Part shown: positions 5,973-5,976 of the stretch, piece by piece
Numbering within the stretch: the first letter of the stretch is position 1
Layout of the letters: each line of letters begins with the position of its first letter
Origin: Dehalococcoidales bacterium
GTDB lineage: Bacteria; Chloroflexota; Dehalococcoidia; Dehalococcoidales; Fen-1064
Length of the DNA stretch: 5,976 nt
NCBI GenBank assembly: GCA_030667735.1
Contig: DAOUVG010000110.1
Location: forward strand, 1 to 5,976
Reading direction: 5' to 3'
Translations under genes and position numbers: made by a program
Notes under the pieces: generated by a model
What the model saw: the letters and a program-made list of their open reading frames with translations, nothing else
What the model was told of the DNA's origin: nothing
Databases searched by the model: none

Positions 5973-5976
5973 AGGA

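Overview
The window is an ordinary housekeeping stretch of a bacterial chromosome with moderately high GC, densely packed with genes. It holds the 3' part of ribulose-phosphate 3-epimerase (rpe), ribosomal protein L28 (rpmB, minus strand), a DhaL/DAK2-type fatty acid kinase subunit (fakA, YloV family), a DegV-family fatty-acid-binding protein (fakB type) and a complete ATP-dependent DNA helicase RecG. The presence of a four-cysteine L28, an RecG of 817 residues with an N-terminal extension, TTG starts and strong Shine-Dalgarno sites, together with the gene order rpe / rpmB (reversed) / fakA / degV / recG, suggests a Chloroflexota bacterium of the Dehalococcoidia type. A Firmicutes-like lineage with related synteny cannot be excluded from sequence reading alone.

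Layout: positions 1-490 carry rpe, cut at its 5' end. rpmB runs the other way (680 to 477) and its last 14 bases overlap the end of rpe, so the two genes converge without a terminator between them. Positions 681-857 form a divergent control region: candidate promoters for fakA on the plus strand overlap a candidate -10 element for rpmB on the minus strand. fakA (858-2492) and degV (2510-3349) are 17 bases apart and are almost certainly co-transcribed. A 104-base gap follows, containing nearly three copies of a GC-rich 20-bp tandem repeat that can fold into hairpins, and then recG (3454-5907) starts at a TTG codon. The last 69 bases contain no gene but end in a well-formed sigma70-type promoter directed at whatever lies downstream.

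How the genes fit together: FakA and a DegV/FakB protein are the two halves of bacterial fatty acid kinase, which phosphorylates protein-bound fatty acids to acyl-phosphate for phospholipid synthesis. Their adjacency supports that assignment over the older 'dihydroxyacetone kinase-like' and 'DegV' labels. rpe (pentose phosphate pathway), rpmB (ribosome) and recG (replication fork and recombination repair) are neighbours by conserved gene order, not by shared pathway. I found no mobile element, CRISPR array, tRNA or rRNA, and no convincing novel system; the most unusual item is the 20-bp repeat array before recG.
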